Shown here: piece by piece, positions 50,563 to 61,348 of the stretch
How positions within the stretch are numbered: position 1 is the stretch's first letter
Layout of the letters: every line of letters starts with the position of its first letter
Source of the DNA: Ramlibacter tataouinensis
Lineage (GTDB): Bacteria; Pseudomonadota; Gammaproteobacteria; Burkholderiales; Burkholderiaceae_C
Direction of reading: 5' to 3'
NCBI RefSeq assembly: GCF_001580455.1
Contig: NZ_CP010951.1
Location: 3,435,001 to 3,499,000, forward strand
DNA: 64,000 nucleotides
Notes under the pieces: model-generated
Databases searched by the model: none
Told to the model about the DNA's origin: nothing
Seen by the model: the letters and a program-made list of their open reading frames with translations, nothing else
Made by a program: the position numbers and the translations under genes

Positions 50563-52134
50563 TTAGGACACGCGCCGCGCCTGGGCTGCCCAGTACTTGT
50601 CGCGCACATGGCGGCGCAGCACCTTGCCGACCACGCTCACCGGTAGGGCGTCGACGAACACCACCTCCTTGGGCGCCTTGAAGCGGCCGAGCTTGCCTTT
50701 CACGTGCTCGATCAGTTCTTCGGATGTCGCGGTGGCGCCGTCCTTGAGCACCACCTCGGCATGCACCGCCTCGCCCCACTCCTGGTGCGGCACGCCGACG
50801 ACGGCGGAGATCGCCACGGCCGGATGTGAATTCAGCGCCGCCTCCACCTCGACGGCGTAGACGTTGAAGCCGCCGGTGATGATCATGTCCTTCTTGCGGT
50901 CGACCAGGTACAGGAAGCCGCGCTCATCGAGGTAGCCAAGGTCGCCGGACTTCCAGAAGCCGTCCTGGAACTCCGTTGCCGTGCCTTCCGGGTTGTCGAG
51001 GTAGCCGGTGATCGTGCCGCGCGAGCGCAGCCAGATCTCGCCGGTCTCACCCCGCTTCACCTCCTTGCCTTGCTCGTCGACGACCTTGATCTCCACGACC
51101 GTGGAGACGCGGCCGGCGGAGGACAGATGCTTGTCGTCACCCGCGGACAGGTGGTCGGCCTTGGTCAGCATGGCCGCCGTCGTCAGGCACTCGGTCGCGC
51201 CGTAGACCTGCACGAAGATGTTGCCGAAACGCTCCTGTGCCTGGCGCAGCTTGGCCGGGCTCATCGGCGCGCCGCCGTAGACGATGGTGCGCAGGCTTGA
51301 AAGGTCGTGCTGCTTCGCTTCGGGGAGGTCGAGCAGGCGGTACACCATGGTCGGCAGCATCAGGGTGGTGGTGGCGCGTTCGGCCTCGACGTTGCGGCAC
51401 CAGGTCTTGAGGTCCGGCACGTTCTGCGTGACGGTGCAGCCGCCGCGGAACAGCGTCGCCAGCACGCCCAGCCCGGAGCCGTGACTCAAGGGCGCCATGT
51501 GCAGGTAGCGCTGGTCGGCGTCGTAGATCTGCTCGGCCTCGGTGTACAGCGAGTCGCGCAGCGCCAGCCAGTTGTCCATCGTGTACTGGGCGCACTTGCT
51601 CTTGCCCGTCGTGCCGCCGGTGAAGCGGTAGATCACGATGTCCTTCATCGTGTCGGTCTCGACCTCGGGATTGGCGTCGGAGCTGCCTTCGAGCAGGTCC
51701 TCGAAGGCCAGTAGGCCGTCGCGCGGCGTGGCCGGGCGGTCCATGCAGACGACGGTCACGCCGCGTTCGCGCAGCATCTCGAAATGGCTGTCCAGCAGCG
51801 CGTTCTCGATGAACACGACCTTGGGTTTGATGAACTCGACCTGCCAGGCGTGCTCGCTGAACGAGTCGCGGTAGTTCGTATAGGCGACGGCGGCCTCGCC
51901 CTTGAAGGCGGTCCAGGCGTGCAGCAGCGAGAGGTTGTCGTTCTCGAGGATGCACATGTAGACATCGCCGCGCTTGAGCTGCAGCCGCTCGCGCATCATG
52001 TTCACGATGCGGTTTGTAAGCAGGTGCAGCTCGCGGTAGCTGTAGCGGCGCTTGCGCTCGATATTGACCACGGCTTCCTGGCCAGCGAAGCGCAGGGCGA
52101 GCTGGTCTGTCACACGCGCGAAATTCATTCTCAT
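50563..52134 (-). CDS. AMP-dependent acyl-CoA ligase
   Basis: This 523-residue ligase has YRFTGGTTGKSKCAQYTMDN (P-loop), VQVYGATECLTTAAM, SGDLGYLDERGFLYLVDRKK, DMIITGGFNVYAVEVEAALN and the catalytic Lys in VVGKVLRRHVRD. The AFxxxGKxxR-type ending and overall pattern resemble FadD3/FadD13-like ligases that take bulky or steroid-derived acids, but specificity is unproven. The start at 52134 has GGAGAC upstream. It is divergent from an acyl-CoA dehydrogenase across a region with promoter copies F and C and another inverted-repeat element. Confidence 0.9.
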   Translation of the reverse strand: MRMNFARVTDQLALRFAGQEAVVNIERKRRYSYRELHLLTNRIVNMMRERLQLKRGDVYMCILENDNLSLLHAWTAFKGEAAVAYTNYRDSFSEHAWQVEFIKPKVVFIENALLDSHFEMLRERGVTVVCMDRPATPRDGLLAFEDLLEGSSDANPEVETDTMKDIVIYRFTGGTTGKSKCAQYTMDNWLALRDSLYTEAEQIYDADQRYLHMAPLSHGSGLGVLATLFRGGCTVTQNVPDLKTWCRNVEAERATTTLMLPTMVYRLLDLPEAKQHDLSSLRTIVYGGAPMSPAKLRQAQERFGNIFVQVYGATECLTTAAMLTKADHLSAGDDKHLSSAGRVSTVVEIKVVDEQGKEVKRGETGEIWLRSRGTITGYLDNPEGTATEFQDGFWKSGDLGYLDERGFLYLVDRKKDMIITGGFNVYAVEVEAALNSHPAVAISAVVGVPHQEWGEAVHAEVVLKDGATATSEELIEHVKGKLGRFKAPKEVVFVDALPVSVVGKVLRRHVRDKYWAAQARRVS

Positions 52135-52170
52135 CGTCTTGTCTCCAGTGCGAGCTCGTGCGAAGTCCGG

Positions 52171-52217
52171 ATTATTTCCAGCCGGTTCAAAGGCCTCCCC
52201 ACTCCAATGGGATGGGG
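52171..52217 (-). promoter_or_regulatory. shared dyad plus -10-like element, copy F (minus strand)
   Basis: On the minus strand, CCCCATC-N7-AGTGGGG (52217-52197) is followed after exactly 20 bases by AATAAT (52176-52171), five of six matches to the sigma70 -10. It faces the acyl-CoA ligase start at 52134, leaving a leader of about 30 bases. Confidence 0.6.
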
Positions 52218-52226
52218 AGGGTCTTT

Positions 52227-52314
52227 TCTCCCTTCCCTCCGGGGGAGGGCTGGGGTGGGGCGCTGCGGCCCACCGAGCGCCCCCATCCCAACCTTCCCCC
52301 GGAGGGGGAAGGAG
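52227..52314. repeat. G+C-rich inverted-repeat element, copy 3
   Basis: CTCCCTTCCCTCCGGGGGAG then GGGTGGGG on the left and GCCCCCATCCCAACCTTCC then CCCGGAGGGGGAAGGAG on the right form a long imperfect hairpin very similar to the element at 13741-13828. It lies between divergent promoter copies F and C. Confidence 0.7.
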
Positions 52315-52318
52315 CAAA

Positions 52319-52365
52319 TACCACCCCAAAGTGAGGGGCGCGCGGCGACCATCGTCCGCCATAGT
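52319..52365 (+). promoter_or_regulatory. shared dyad plus -10-like element, copy C (one base shorter)
   Basis: TACCACC-N7-GAGGGG (52319-52338) is the least perfect copy, one base short in the right arm. CATAGT at 52360-52365 is a -10-like hexamer; the left-arm-to-hexamer distance (41 bases) is the same as in the other copies. It precedes the acyl-CoA dehydrogenase at 52430. Confidence 0.45.
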
Positions 52366-52429
52366 CAGGCTCCAGGAGCAGGCGCCCCGGCGACACCGGC
52401 GGCGCCTGCCGCACTTCAAGGAGATGACG

Positions 52430-53572
52430 ATGCAAGACAACTCGGGCGCGTTCCTGGGCGAACAGGAAATCATGATCCGCGACTCGGCCCGCAAGGTGGC
52501 CCAGGAAGTGGTCGCGCCGACCGCCGCCGAACGCGACCGCACCAGCGCCTGGCCGCGGGAGGAATTGAAGACGGTCGCCGAACTCGGCTTTCTCGGCATG
52601 CACATCCCCGAAGAGCATGGCGGTGCCGGCCTCAGCTTCGTGGAGTACTGCCTCGCCATCGAAGAATTTGCCGCTGTCGATGCCGGCTTTGCCACCGTCC
52701 TGCATGTGCACAACTCGGTTGCCTTGTCGATCTACCGGGACGGGACGGAGGAGCAGAAGCGCCAATGGCTGCCTGCCATGGTCCGGGGCGAAAAGATCGG
52801 GTGCTTCTTGTTGAGTGAGCCGCACGCCGGTTCGGATACCGCAGCCTTTCGTACCTCGGGCCGTCGCGACGGCGACCACTATGTGCTGAATGGCAGCAAG
52901 CAGTTCATTTCGAACGGCGGCGAAGCGGGGGTGGCCATCGTGGTGAGTGTCACCGACAAGGACGCCGGCAAGAAAGGCGTCAGCCTGATCATGGTCGACC
53001 CGGGCACCCCGGGCTTCACGGTCACGCGCAACGAGAAGAAGCTGGGGCAGCGCACGGCCAACCTGGCGGCGATCCAGATGGAGGACTGCCGTGTGCCGCT
53101 GAGCAACCTGCTGGGCGCAGAAGGGGCCGGCTACAAGCACATCATCGCCGGCCTGGACGAAGGCCGCGTGGCGATTGCCGCGCTGGCGACCGGTGTGGCG
53201 CGTGCGGCCCTGGAAGCCGCGGTGAAATACGCGAAGGAACGCGAAGCCTACGGCGCGCCGATCATGAACCTGCAGGGCGTGGCGTTCGATCTGGCCGACA
53301 TGTCGATGCAGGTGGACCTGTCGCACGTGTACATGCTGCACGCGGCCCGCCTGTGCCAGGCGGGGATCCGGTGCCCGAAGGAAGCATCGTCGATCAAGCT
53401 GTTTGCCAGCGAGATGGCGGAGAAAGTGTGCTCGGACGCGATCCAGATTCACGGCGGCTACGGCTACCTCAACGACTTCCCGGTCGAGCGCTTCTACCGC
53501 GATGCGCGGGTGACCAAGATCTACGAAGGCACCAGCCACATCCAGAAGCTGATCATCGCCCGCAATCTGTGA
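52430..53572 (+). CDS. acyl-CoA dehydrogenase
   Basis: This 380-residue flavoprotein is of normal length with all core motifs: LLSEPHAGSDTAAFRTSG, FISNGGEAGVAIVV, IQIHGGYGYLNDFPVERFYR and the catalytic Glu in KIYEGTSHIQKL. It should form the 2,3-double bond of a short- to medium-chain or branched acyl-CoA. Two ATGs compete (52424 and 52430); AAGGAG directly abuts the first, so the second, 6 bases further, is better. Promoter copy C lies upstream. It is part of module 2. Confidence 0.92.
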   Translation: MQDNSGAFLGEQEIMIRDSARKVAQEVVAPTAAERDRTSAWPREELKTVAELGFLGMHIPEEHGGAGLSFVEYCLAIEEFAAVDAGFATVLHVHNSVALSIYRDGTEEQKRQWLPAMVRGEKIGCFLLSEPHAGSDTAAFRTSGRRDGDHYVLNGSKQFISNGGEAGVAIVVSVTDKDAGKKGVSLIMVDPGTPGFTVTRNEKKLGQRTANLAAIQMEDCRVPLSNLLGAEGAGYKHIIAGLDEGRVAIAALATGVARAALEAAVKYAKEREAYGAPIMNLQGVAFDLADMSMQVDLSHVYMLHAARLCQAGIRCPKEASSIKLFASEMAEKVCSDAIQIHGGYGYLNDFPVERFYRDARVTKIYEGTSHIQKLIIARNL

Positions 53573-53585
53573 CGCCTGCGACGAC

Positions 53586-53632
53586 CCCCATCCCAAAGTG
53601 ATGGGGAATCGTCGGATCGCCTCGCCTAAGTT
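53586..53632 (+). promoter_or_regulatory. shared dyad plus -10-like element, copy D (best dyad)
   Basis: CCCCATC-CCAAAGT-GATGGGG (53586-53606) is a perfect 7-7-7 inverted repeat and is followed after exactly 20 bases by TAAGTT (53627-53632). The thiolase start is at 53672, about 33 bases after the predicted +1. If the hexamer is a true -10, the dyad is centred near -43, where class II activators bind. Confidence 0.65.
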
Positions 53633-53671
53633 CGACCTCATCACCTGCCTACCAAAGACTTCGAGAAGACC

Positions 53672-54913
53672 ATGGAGAACATCTACATCGTCGGCGCCGC
53701 CATGACGCCCTTCGGCCGCCACATGGACAAGAGCGTCAAGCAGCTCACCGCCTGGGCGGTGGAAGACGCGCTCAAGGACGCCAACTGCGACCGCAAGGCG
53801 ATCCGCGCCGCCTTCTTCGGCAACACCACCCAGGGCCACTTCGACGGCCAGCACATGATCCGCGGCCAGGTGGCGCTGCTGCCGCTGGGCATCGACGGCA
53901 TCCCCATCTACAACCTCGAGGGCGCCTGCGCTTCCTCCAGCCACGCCTTCAACCTCGCCGTCATGCATCTGCGCGCGGGCGCCGCCGACGTGGCGCTGGC
54001 GGTGGGTGCCGAGAAGATGTACACCAACGACAAGGCCAAGATGTTCTCGTGCTTCGAGTCGGCCTGGGACATCGAGACCTTCGAGGCCAACAAGGGCTAC
54101 CTTGCCGAAATGGGCAAGGGCATAGCTCCTCCGCCCGGCTCGCAGTCCGACAAGCCCTACAGCCCGTTCATGGACGTCTACGCAGCGCTCGGCCGCGGGC
54201 TGATGGAGCGTTACGGCATCACCCAGCGCCAGCTCGCCGCGGTGTCCTCGAAGAACCACGGCCACTCCGTGCACAACGAGCGCTCGCAGTACCGCAAGCC
54301 GATGAGCATCGAGGAGATCCTGGCGGCGGCGGCGATCACCTATCCGCTCACCATGCCGATGTGCTCGCCCATCTCCGACGGCGCGGCCGCGGCCATCCTC
54401 TGCACCGAGTCCGCCCTGAAGAAGTACGGCTTCGACCGCAAGCGCGCGGTGAAGGTGCTGGCCACCGTGGTCCGCTCGGCCTCCGCCCGCAACGCCCTGG
54501 ACTATGACAACGGCTGCACCAAGCAGGCCGCCAAGGACGCCTTCGAACAGGCCGGCATCGCGCCCAGCGAGATCAATGTGGCCGAAGTGCACGACGCCAC
54601 CGCGATCGGCGAGCTGCTCACCTTCGAAAGCCTTGGCCTGCGCGAGCCGGGCATGAGCGGCATCCTGGCCGAGCGCGGCGAGACGACGATCGGCGGCTCG
54701 CTCCCGGTCAACCCGTCCGGTGGCCTGGAATCCAAGGGCCATCCGATCGGCGCTACCGGCCTCGGCCAGGTGTTCGAACTGGTGAGCCAGCTGCGCGGCG
54801 AATGCGGCCCGCGCCAGGTGGAAGGCGCGCGCTTTGCCATCCAGGGCAACGGCGGCGGCCTGTGGCGCGTGGAAGAGGCCACCGAGCACATCGGCATCTT
54901 CGCGCGGGCCTGA
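53672..54913 (+). CDS. SCP2-type thiolase family protein
   Basis: This 413-residue thiolase of the SCPx/acetyl-CoA acetyltransferase-like group has the nucleophilic Cys in LEGACASSSHAFNLAVMHLR, VAEVHDATAIGELLTFESLG and SKGHPIGATGLGQVFELVSQ. It differs clearly from the neighbouring thiolase at 54941, so the two may act on different intermediates or form a mixed complex. It is the first gene after promoter copy D and is followed after 27 bases by the second thiolase. Confidence 0.88.
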   Translation: MENIYIVGAAMTPFGRHMDKSVKQLTAWAVEDALKDANCDRKAIRAAFFGNTTQGHFDGQHMIRGQVALLPLGIDGIPIYNLEGACASSSHAFNLAVMHLRAGAADVALAVGAEKMYTNDKAKMFSCFESAWDIETFEANKGYLAEMGKGIAPPPGSQSDKPYSPFMDVYAALGRGLMERYGITQRQLAAVSSKNHGHSVHNERSQYRKPMSIEEILAAAAITYPLTMPMCSPISDGAAAAILCTESALKKYGFDRKRAVKVLATVVRSASARNALDYDNGCTKQAAKDAFEQAGIAPSEINVAEVHDATAIGELLTFESLGLREPGMSGILAERGETTIGGSLPVNPSGGLESKGHPIGATGLGQVFELVSQLRGECGPRQVEGARFAIQGNGGGLWRVEEATEHIGIFARA

Positions 54914-54940
54914 TCCAGTCCACTGACCAGGGGAGGGACC

Positions 54941-56122
54941 ATGACGAGAAAGATCGTGGTGGCCGGGGTCGGCATGATCCCGTTCCGCAAACCCGGTGCG
55001 AGCGAAAGCTATGCCGTGATGGGCGCGCAGGCCGCGCGCCTGGCACTGGCGGATGCGCGCGCCGGCTACGAATCGATCCAGCAGGCCTTCGTCAGCTACC
55101 TCTACGGCGATTCCACCGCCGGCCAGCGCGTGCTGTACGACCTCGGCATGACGGGAATCCCCATCCTCAACGTCCACAACAACTGCGCCAGCGGCTCCAC
55201 GGCGCTCTACCTTGCGCGGCAGGCCATCGCCAGCGGCGAGGCCGAGATCGCGCTTGCTTTGGGTTTCGAGCAGATGAATCCCGGCGCGCCGCAGTCGCAC
55301 TTCGCCGATCGCCCGAGCCCGCTCGAGTCCTTCACGAGGCAATGCGACGCCTTGGTCGGCGATGCCGACATCCTGCCGGCCGTGCGCATCTTCGGCAGCG
55401 CCGGCTTGGAGCACATGAAGCGCTTCGGCACGCCGCTGGAAACTTTCGCCAAGATCCGCGCCAAGGCAAGCCGCCATGCGGCCAACAACCCGCTGGCGGT
55501 GTTCCGCAAGGTCGTGACGGCGGAAGATGTCCTGGCCGACGCCCCGGTGTGGCCCGGCGTGATGACCCGCCTGATGGCCTGCCCGCCGACCTGCGGTGCG
55601 GCCGCTGCCGTGCTGTGCAGCGAGGACTATGCCAAGAAGCACAGCCTCGACTCGCGTGTGTGGATTGCCGGGCAAGCCATCGCCACTGACGGCCCGGAGA
55701 CCTTCGCCTCCGGCGACCTGCGCCACCTGGCGGGTTTCGGCATGTCTCGCGCCGCCGCGAGCAAGGTGTACGAAGCCGCCGGCATCGGCGCGGAAGACCT
55801 CGACGTCGTCGAACTGCATGACTGCTTCGCCCAGAACGAGCTGCTCACCTACGAGGCGCTGGGCCTGTGCCCCGAGGGCGGCGCGCAGAAGTTCGTCGAT
55901 GACGGCAACAACACCTACGGCGGCAGGCACGTGGTGAACCCTTCCGGTGGGCTCCTGTCCAAGGGCCACCCAATCGGCGCCACCGGCCTGGCGCAGTGCT
56001 ATGAACTCGTGAAGCAACTGCGGGGCCAAGCCGAGCAGCGCCAGGTCGAAGGCGCGCGCATCGCCCTGCAGCACAACGTGGGCATCGGCGGAGCCGCCGT
56101 AGTCACCATGTACAGAAACTGA
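54941..56122 (+). CDS. SCPx-type thiolase, paralogue of the one at 20999
   Basis: This 393-residue thiolase has Cys82 in NNCASGSTALYLARQAIASG, HDCFAQNELLTYEALGLC and SKGHPIGATGLAQCYELVKQ. It is very similar along its whole length to the protein at 20999-22177, with long identical blocks, which shows that the two beta-oxidation modules are related. AGGGAGGGACC precedes the ATG. It is tightly linked to the acyl-CoA dehydrogenase that follows (15 bp). It likely cleaves a branched or ring-bearing 3-oxoacyl-CoA. Confidence 0.9.
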   Translation: MTRKIVVAGVGMIPFRKPGASESYAVMGAQAARLALADARAGYESIQQAFVSYLYGDSTAGQRVLYDLGMTGIPILNVHNNCASGSTALYLARQAIASGEAEIALALGFEQMNPGAPQSHFADRPSPLESFTRQCDALVGDADILPAVRIFGSAGLEHMKRFGTPLETFAKIRAKASRHAANNPLAVFRKVVTAEDVLADAPVWPGVMTRLMACPPTCGAAAAVLCSEDYAKKHSLDSRVWIAGQAIATDGPETFASGDLRHLAGFGMSRAAASKVYEAAGIGAEDLDVVELHDCFAQNELLTYEALGLCPEGGAQKFVDDGNNTYGGRHVVNPSGGLLSKGHPIGATGLAQCYELVKQLRGQAEQRQVEGARIALQHNVGIGGAAVVTMYRN

Positions 56123-56137
56123 AAGATCAAGATATCA

Positions 56138-57340
<1,203 letters not shown>

Positions 57341-57371
57341 TCGCCTCGCACGAAACGCAGAACACGAGCAC

Positions 57372-58493
57372 ATGGACTTCAAACTGAATTCGGAGCAGCA
57401 ACTGCTGCAGGACAGCGTGCGCCGCTACATCGGCAAGGCGTATGCATTCGAGACGCGCGCGGCCGCTGTGAATGCCCGCAAGGGTGCCAGCCTGGACCAT
57501 TGGCAGGCTTTCGCCGACAATGGCTGGCTGGCGGCGGCGCTTCCCGAGGCCTACGGCGGCCTGGGCGGCAACCTCGTCGATACCGCGCTCATCGCTCAGG
57601 AGCTGGGGCGCGGACTGGTGCTGGAACCTTATCTCGGCTGCGCCGTGGTAGCGGCCCAGACACTGGCGGCCGGCGGCACCACGGCGCAGAAGGCGCGCCT
57701 GCTGCCGTTGCTGGCCGACGGTTCGCACCGGATCGCGCTCGCCTACAGCGAGCTGGCATCGCGCGGCACGCCCTTGCCGGTCGCCACGATCGCGCGGCAG
57801 GTTGGGGACGGGTACGTGCTCCAGGGACGAAAGTCGCTGGTGCTGAGCGGATGCATGGCGCAGCAATACATCGTCTCGGCGCGCATTGACGGGGCGCCGG
57901 CCGACCAGATCACCCTGTTCCTGGTCGACGCTGACGCCGCGGGGTTGGTGCGCCAGGCGCTGCCGTTGCACGACGGCACCTGGGCCGAGGAGCTGGTGCT
58001 CGAGGGCGTGCAGCTCACCGCCGCTGCCGTGCTGGGCGAACCGGGCCGGGGCCTGGCGGCGCTGCAGGCGGGCCTCTCGCACGGCGTCGTCGCACTCGGC
58101 GCCGAACTGGTCGGCGCGATGGAAAGGGTGATCGAAGCGACTGCCGAGTACCTGAAGACCCGCAAGCAGTTCGGCGTGGCCATCGGCAGTTTCCAGTCGC
58201 TGCAACACCGCATCGCCGACATGGCGGCCGAGATGGAGACCGCACGCTCCATGCTGTTCGTCGCCCTGGACTCGGCCCTGAACGATGATGCAGCGACGCG
58301 GCAGCGAACGCTGTCGGGCGCCAAGGCGCTGATCGGCCGCGCGGCCAAGTTCGTGTGCGGCCAGGGTATCCAGTTGCACGGCGGCATCGGCATGACCGAG
58401 GAGTACCTGATCGGTCATTACTTCAAGCGCGCGGTGGTCGCCGAGCTGCAACTCGGCAGCATCGAGCGGCACGAAGCCGCGTGCATGGCGTGA
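57372..58493 (+). CDS. acyl-CoA dehydrogenase, divergent partner subunit
   Basis: This 373-residue protein has the family fold but weak cofactor motifs: the SEPGxGSD segment reads YSELASRGTPLPVA and the C-terminus GIQLHGGIGMTEEYLIGHYF ends without a YEGT motif. GLAALQAGLSHGVVALGAEL and TRKQFGVAIGSFQSLQHRIA are normal. Such degenerate subunits pair with a complete partner; here that is the gene 31 bp upstream. The pairing is inference from order and motif loss. The next gene, the MalT-like regulator, starts 89 bp later. Confidence 0.85.
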   Translation: MDFKLNSEQQLLQDSVRRYIGKAYAFETRAAAVNARKGASLDHWQAFADNGWLAAALPEAYGGLGGNLVDTALIAQELGRGLVLEPYLGCAVVAAQTLAAGGTTAQKARLLPLLADGSHRIALAYSELASRGTPLPVATIARQVGDGYVLQGRKSLVLSGCMAQQYIVSARIDGAPADQITLFLVDADAAGLVRQALPLHDGTWAEELVLEGVQLTAAAVLGEPGRGLAALQAGLSHGVVALGAELVGAMERVIEATAEYLKTRKQFGVAIGSFQSLQHRIADMAAEMETARSMLFVALDSALNDDAATRQRTLSGAKALIGRAAKFVCGQGIQLHGGIGMTEEYLIGHYFKRAVVAELQLGSIERHEAACMA

Positions 58494-58582
58494 CGCTCCG
58501 CGGGCGCCGTCCCCGCATGCGATGGCGCGGGCGGGGCCAAGCCGATAATTGCGCCTTGTCGCCGTAGACGTCCACGCCGCAC

Positions 58583-61291
58583 ATGGACTTCGACAAGCTG
58601 CTGGTCTCCACGAAGTTCGCGCCGCCTCATATCGGCTCGCGCTTCATCGCGCGCAAGCATCTGCTCGAGCAGCTGAGCGACGGTCGGCGCTGCAGCTTCG
58701 TTCTGGTCACCGGCGGCGCCGGATTTGGCAAGACCATCCTGCTGGCCCAGTGGCGCCGCGAACTGATGAAGGCCGGCGACGAGGTCTCGTGGCTTTCTTT
58801 GGGCCATGACGACAGGCAACTCGCGGGCTTCAGCACCTACCTCGCCGCTGCCTTGCGCCGCCTGGGCATCCCGGTGGATGCCGACATGCTGCTCGAGGGC
58901 GGGGACGGTGACCTCGCCAGGTCGCTGGACGCGGTCGTAGCCGCCACGGTCAACTCGGCCGCGGGCATTCCCAAGGACCTGTACCTCATCATCGACGACT
59001 ACCACCACGTCGACGACCAGCGTGCGCACAGGCTGGTGCAGAAGCTGATCGACCATTGCCCCGCCAACCTGCACATTGCCATCGCCTCGCGCGCGGCGCC
59101 GCCGCTTGCCATCAGCCGCCTGCGCGTGCTGGGCCGGGTCACCGAAATCGGCTTCGGCGAGCTGCCTTTCAACGCCGAGGAAACGCGCAGCTTCCTCGAG
59201 CAGAACCTCGGCACGCTCAAGCTCGACGCTGAAGAGGTCCGCCTGATTCACGACAAGACCGGCGGCTGGCCGGCCAGCCTGGAGCTCATGGCCATCATGT
59301 TGCGCACCCGTCCCGAAACGCGCACCAAGCTGCGCGAGCTGGGATGGAGTTCGGCCGACCTCCAGGCCTATCTGGCCGAGGAGGTGGCGGCCCACCTGCC
59401 GGCCGAGCTGAACGACTTCATGGAGCAGGTGTCGGTGTGCCGGCGCTTCAACGTCGAGCTGGCCGCTGCCGTTACGGGGAGCGAGGACGCGGCAGGGCTG
59501 ATCCGGCGGGCGGAGGAGGAAAACCTGCTGATGTACCGCGTGGAGTCGGACGACCGTCTGCCCTGGTATCGCTTCCATCCGCTGTTCGGCGAATTTCTGG
59601 CCACGCGCCTGGCGCGACGGGGCAAGGCGGCGGTCAGCGAACTGCACCGCCGGGCCAGCCAGTGGTTCGCCGGGCATGACCTGCTGGTGGAGGCCGTGCG
59701 CCATGCCATCGCGGGCGGCGATCTCGAATCCGCGGTCGACACCATCGACAACGCCGCGACGGATGCCTGGGACCTGAGCTATATCAGCCTGATGTTGAAC
59801 CTGCTGGAGCGCTTGCCGCAGGAGAAGCTGTTCGCACGTCCGCGCCTCTTCTTCCTGGGGTGCCTGACGTATTCGATGACAGCGCGTCATGCCAAGGCGG
59901 AGCGCTGGCTCACGCAGATTCGCGAAAGCGAGGCCGCGAAGATTCCCGCCATCTCCTCCAAGTTGCCGCTCGCGGACGCGGCGGTGGCCATGCAGCGCGA
60001 CGACACCCGGCGCTGCATCGACCTGCTGGAGCCGCTGCTGCCTGTGGTGGCCGAGACCCCGTACCTGCACCACGTCTACCTGCCGCTGCTGGGATGCTCG
60101 TACGCTTCGGTCGGCCGGTATGCCGAGGCCCACAAGCTGCTCGACGACAACCCAGTCACCCCGGCCGAGCGAAAGAACAATACCGCGCTGGTCGCGCAAG
60201 GCTGGCGCGCGCTGGTGCTGTTGACCGAGGGCAATGTCAAAGGGGCGGCCCGCCTGGCCGCCGAACAGCTCGCGGTGGCAGAGTCGCTGTACGGGCGTCG
60301 CTCGGTCTGGGCATCGGTGACCTCCGCCACGCTTGGCGACTCCTACTACGAACTCGACCGGATCGACGAAGCGCGCGAGGTGCTCGCCAACCGCGCGCAC
60401 CTGGTGGTGCGGGCGTCCATGCCGCTGGTGATGCTGAGTGCCGCCCTCACCACGGCCCGGTTGAAATCGCTGAACGAGCCGCCCGAAGCGGTGCTGGACT
60501 TCATCGAGTCTCAGGCGGCTCACTATCAGGGCCTGGGCTTGCCCCGGCTCGTGGCCTGCATGCAGGCCGAGCAGGTCCGCATCCTGCTGGCCATGGGGCA
60601 GAAGGCCCGAGCTGGCGATGTGTCGGCCCGCGTGCAGGAGCTCGACGTGCTCTATCGCGATGCGGACGGAGCCCGCGCGGAGATTCCCGCGGTGGCCGCG
60701 CTGGATCGGGCGCGCATGGCACTGGCCGCCAACGATCCCAACAAGGCCTTGTCGGCCCTGCCCGTCGCGCGCGAGTATGCCCGCCAGTATGGTCGTGCGC
60801 GTATGCAGGTGCTGGAGGCGCTGCTCGCCGCCTTCGCGCTGGATGACCTCAAGCGCCTGGACGAGATGGACGCGCGGCTGGTGGAGGCCGTGCAGGTCGC
60901 GTCGCGCTGCGGTCTCGTGAGGGTCCTGCTCGATGAAGGCCCCCGCGCCGGGGCACTGCTCGCTCGGCTCAGGAAGGACAGCCGGTTCGACGAGGCGGCC
61001 GCCGCCCATCTGGAAGACCTGCTCGCGCGCTTCGGTCAGGCCGGCACCTCGCAGTCAGCCGTGTCCGGCCAGCGCGAGTTCCCGGTCCCCGACGGCGTCA
61101 ACCTCACGCCGCGCGAGCTCGAGATCCTGAGCCTGGTGTCGCAGGCCATGTCGAACAAGCGCATCGCTCTGACACTGAACATCTCGCTGGATACCGTGAA
61201 GTGGAATGTCCGGAACATCCTGACCAAGCTCGACTTGTCCAGCCGCTATGACGCGATGACCTGGGCGCGCAAGCAGGGCCTGATTCGCTAG
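58583..61291 (+). CDS. MalT-like LuxR-family activator (LAL), ATP-dependent
   Basis: This 902-residue STAND-type regulator has a Walker A GGAGFGKT (44-51) and a Walker B-like YLIIDDYHHV, a long superhelical repeat region (about 340-820), and a C-terminal LuxR helix-turn-helix: LTPRELEILSLVSQAMSNKR then IALTLNISLDTVKWNVRNIL. Such proteins activate transcription when ATP and an inducer are bound. It lies inside module 2 and is the natural candidate to bind the repeated CCCCAYC dyads; MalT itself binds short G-rich asymmetric boxes. The inducer may be an acyl-CoA intermediate (inference). Confidence 0.9.
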   Translation: MDFDKLLVSTKFAPPHIGSRFIARKHLLEQLSDGRRCSFVLVTGGAGFGKTILLAQWRRELMKAGDEVSWLSLGHDDRQLAGFSTYLAAALRRLGIPVDADMLLEGGDGDLARSLDAVVAATVNSAAGIPKDLYLIIDDYHHVDDQRAHRLVQKLIDHCPANLHIAIASRAAPPLAISRLRVLGRVTEIGFGELPFNAEETRSFLEQNLGTLKLDAEEVRLIHDKTGGWPASLELMAIMLRTRPETRTKLRELGWSSADLQAYLAEEVAAHLPAELNDFMEQVSVCRRFNVELAAAVTGSEDAAGLIRRAEEENLLMYRVESDDRLPWYRFHPLFGEFLATRLARRGKAAVSELHRRASQWFAGHDLLVEAVRHAIAGGDLESAVDTIDNAATDAWDLSYISLMLNLLERLPQEKLFARPRLFFLGCLTYSMTARHAKAERWLTQIRESEAAKIPAISSKLPLADAAVAMQRDDTRRCIDLLEPLLPVVAETPYLHHVYLPLLGCSYASVGRYAEAHKLLDDNPVTPAERKNNTALVAQGWRALVLLTEGNVKGAARLAAEQLAVAESLYGRRSVWASVTSATLGDSYYELDRIDEAREVLANRAHLVVRASMPLVMLSAALTTARLKSLNEPPEAVLDFIESQAAHYQGLGLPRLVACMQAEQVRILLAMGQKARAGDVSARVQELDVLYRDADGARAEIPAVAALDRARMALAANDPNKALSALPVAREYARQYGRARMQVLEALLAAFALDDLKRLDEMDARLVEAVQVASRCGLVRVLLDEGPRAGALLARLRKDSRFDEAAAAHLEDLLARFGQAGTSQSAVSGQREFPVPDGVNLTPRELEILSLVSQAMSNKRIALTLNISLDTVKWNVRNILTKLDLSSRYDAMTWARKQGLIR

Positions 61292-61348
61292 GAATCAGTT
61301 GCGGCGAACCCTCAGGGTTTTCCAGCACCATGCCGCCACCATGGGGGT

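Noticed and set aside
52187..56074. 1295-codon minus-strand open frame opposite the dehydrogenase and thiolases
   Set aside because: It is a mirror of three well-supported plus-strand genes; the translation shows no domain and follows the codon phase of the opposite strand.
58418..61009. 863-codon minus-strand open frame opposite the MalT-like regulator
   Set aside because: The plus-strand protein has intact Walker and LuxR motifs; the antisense product has none.
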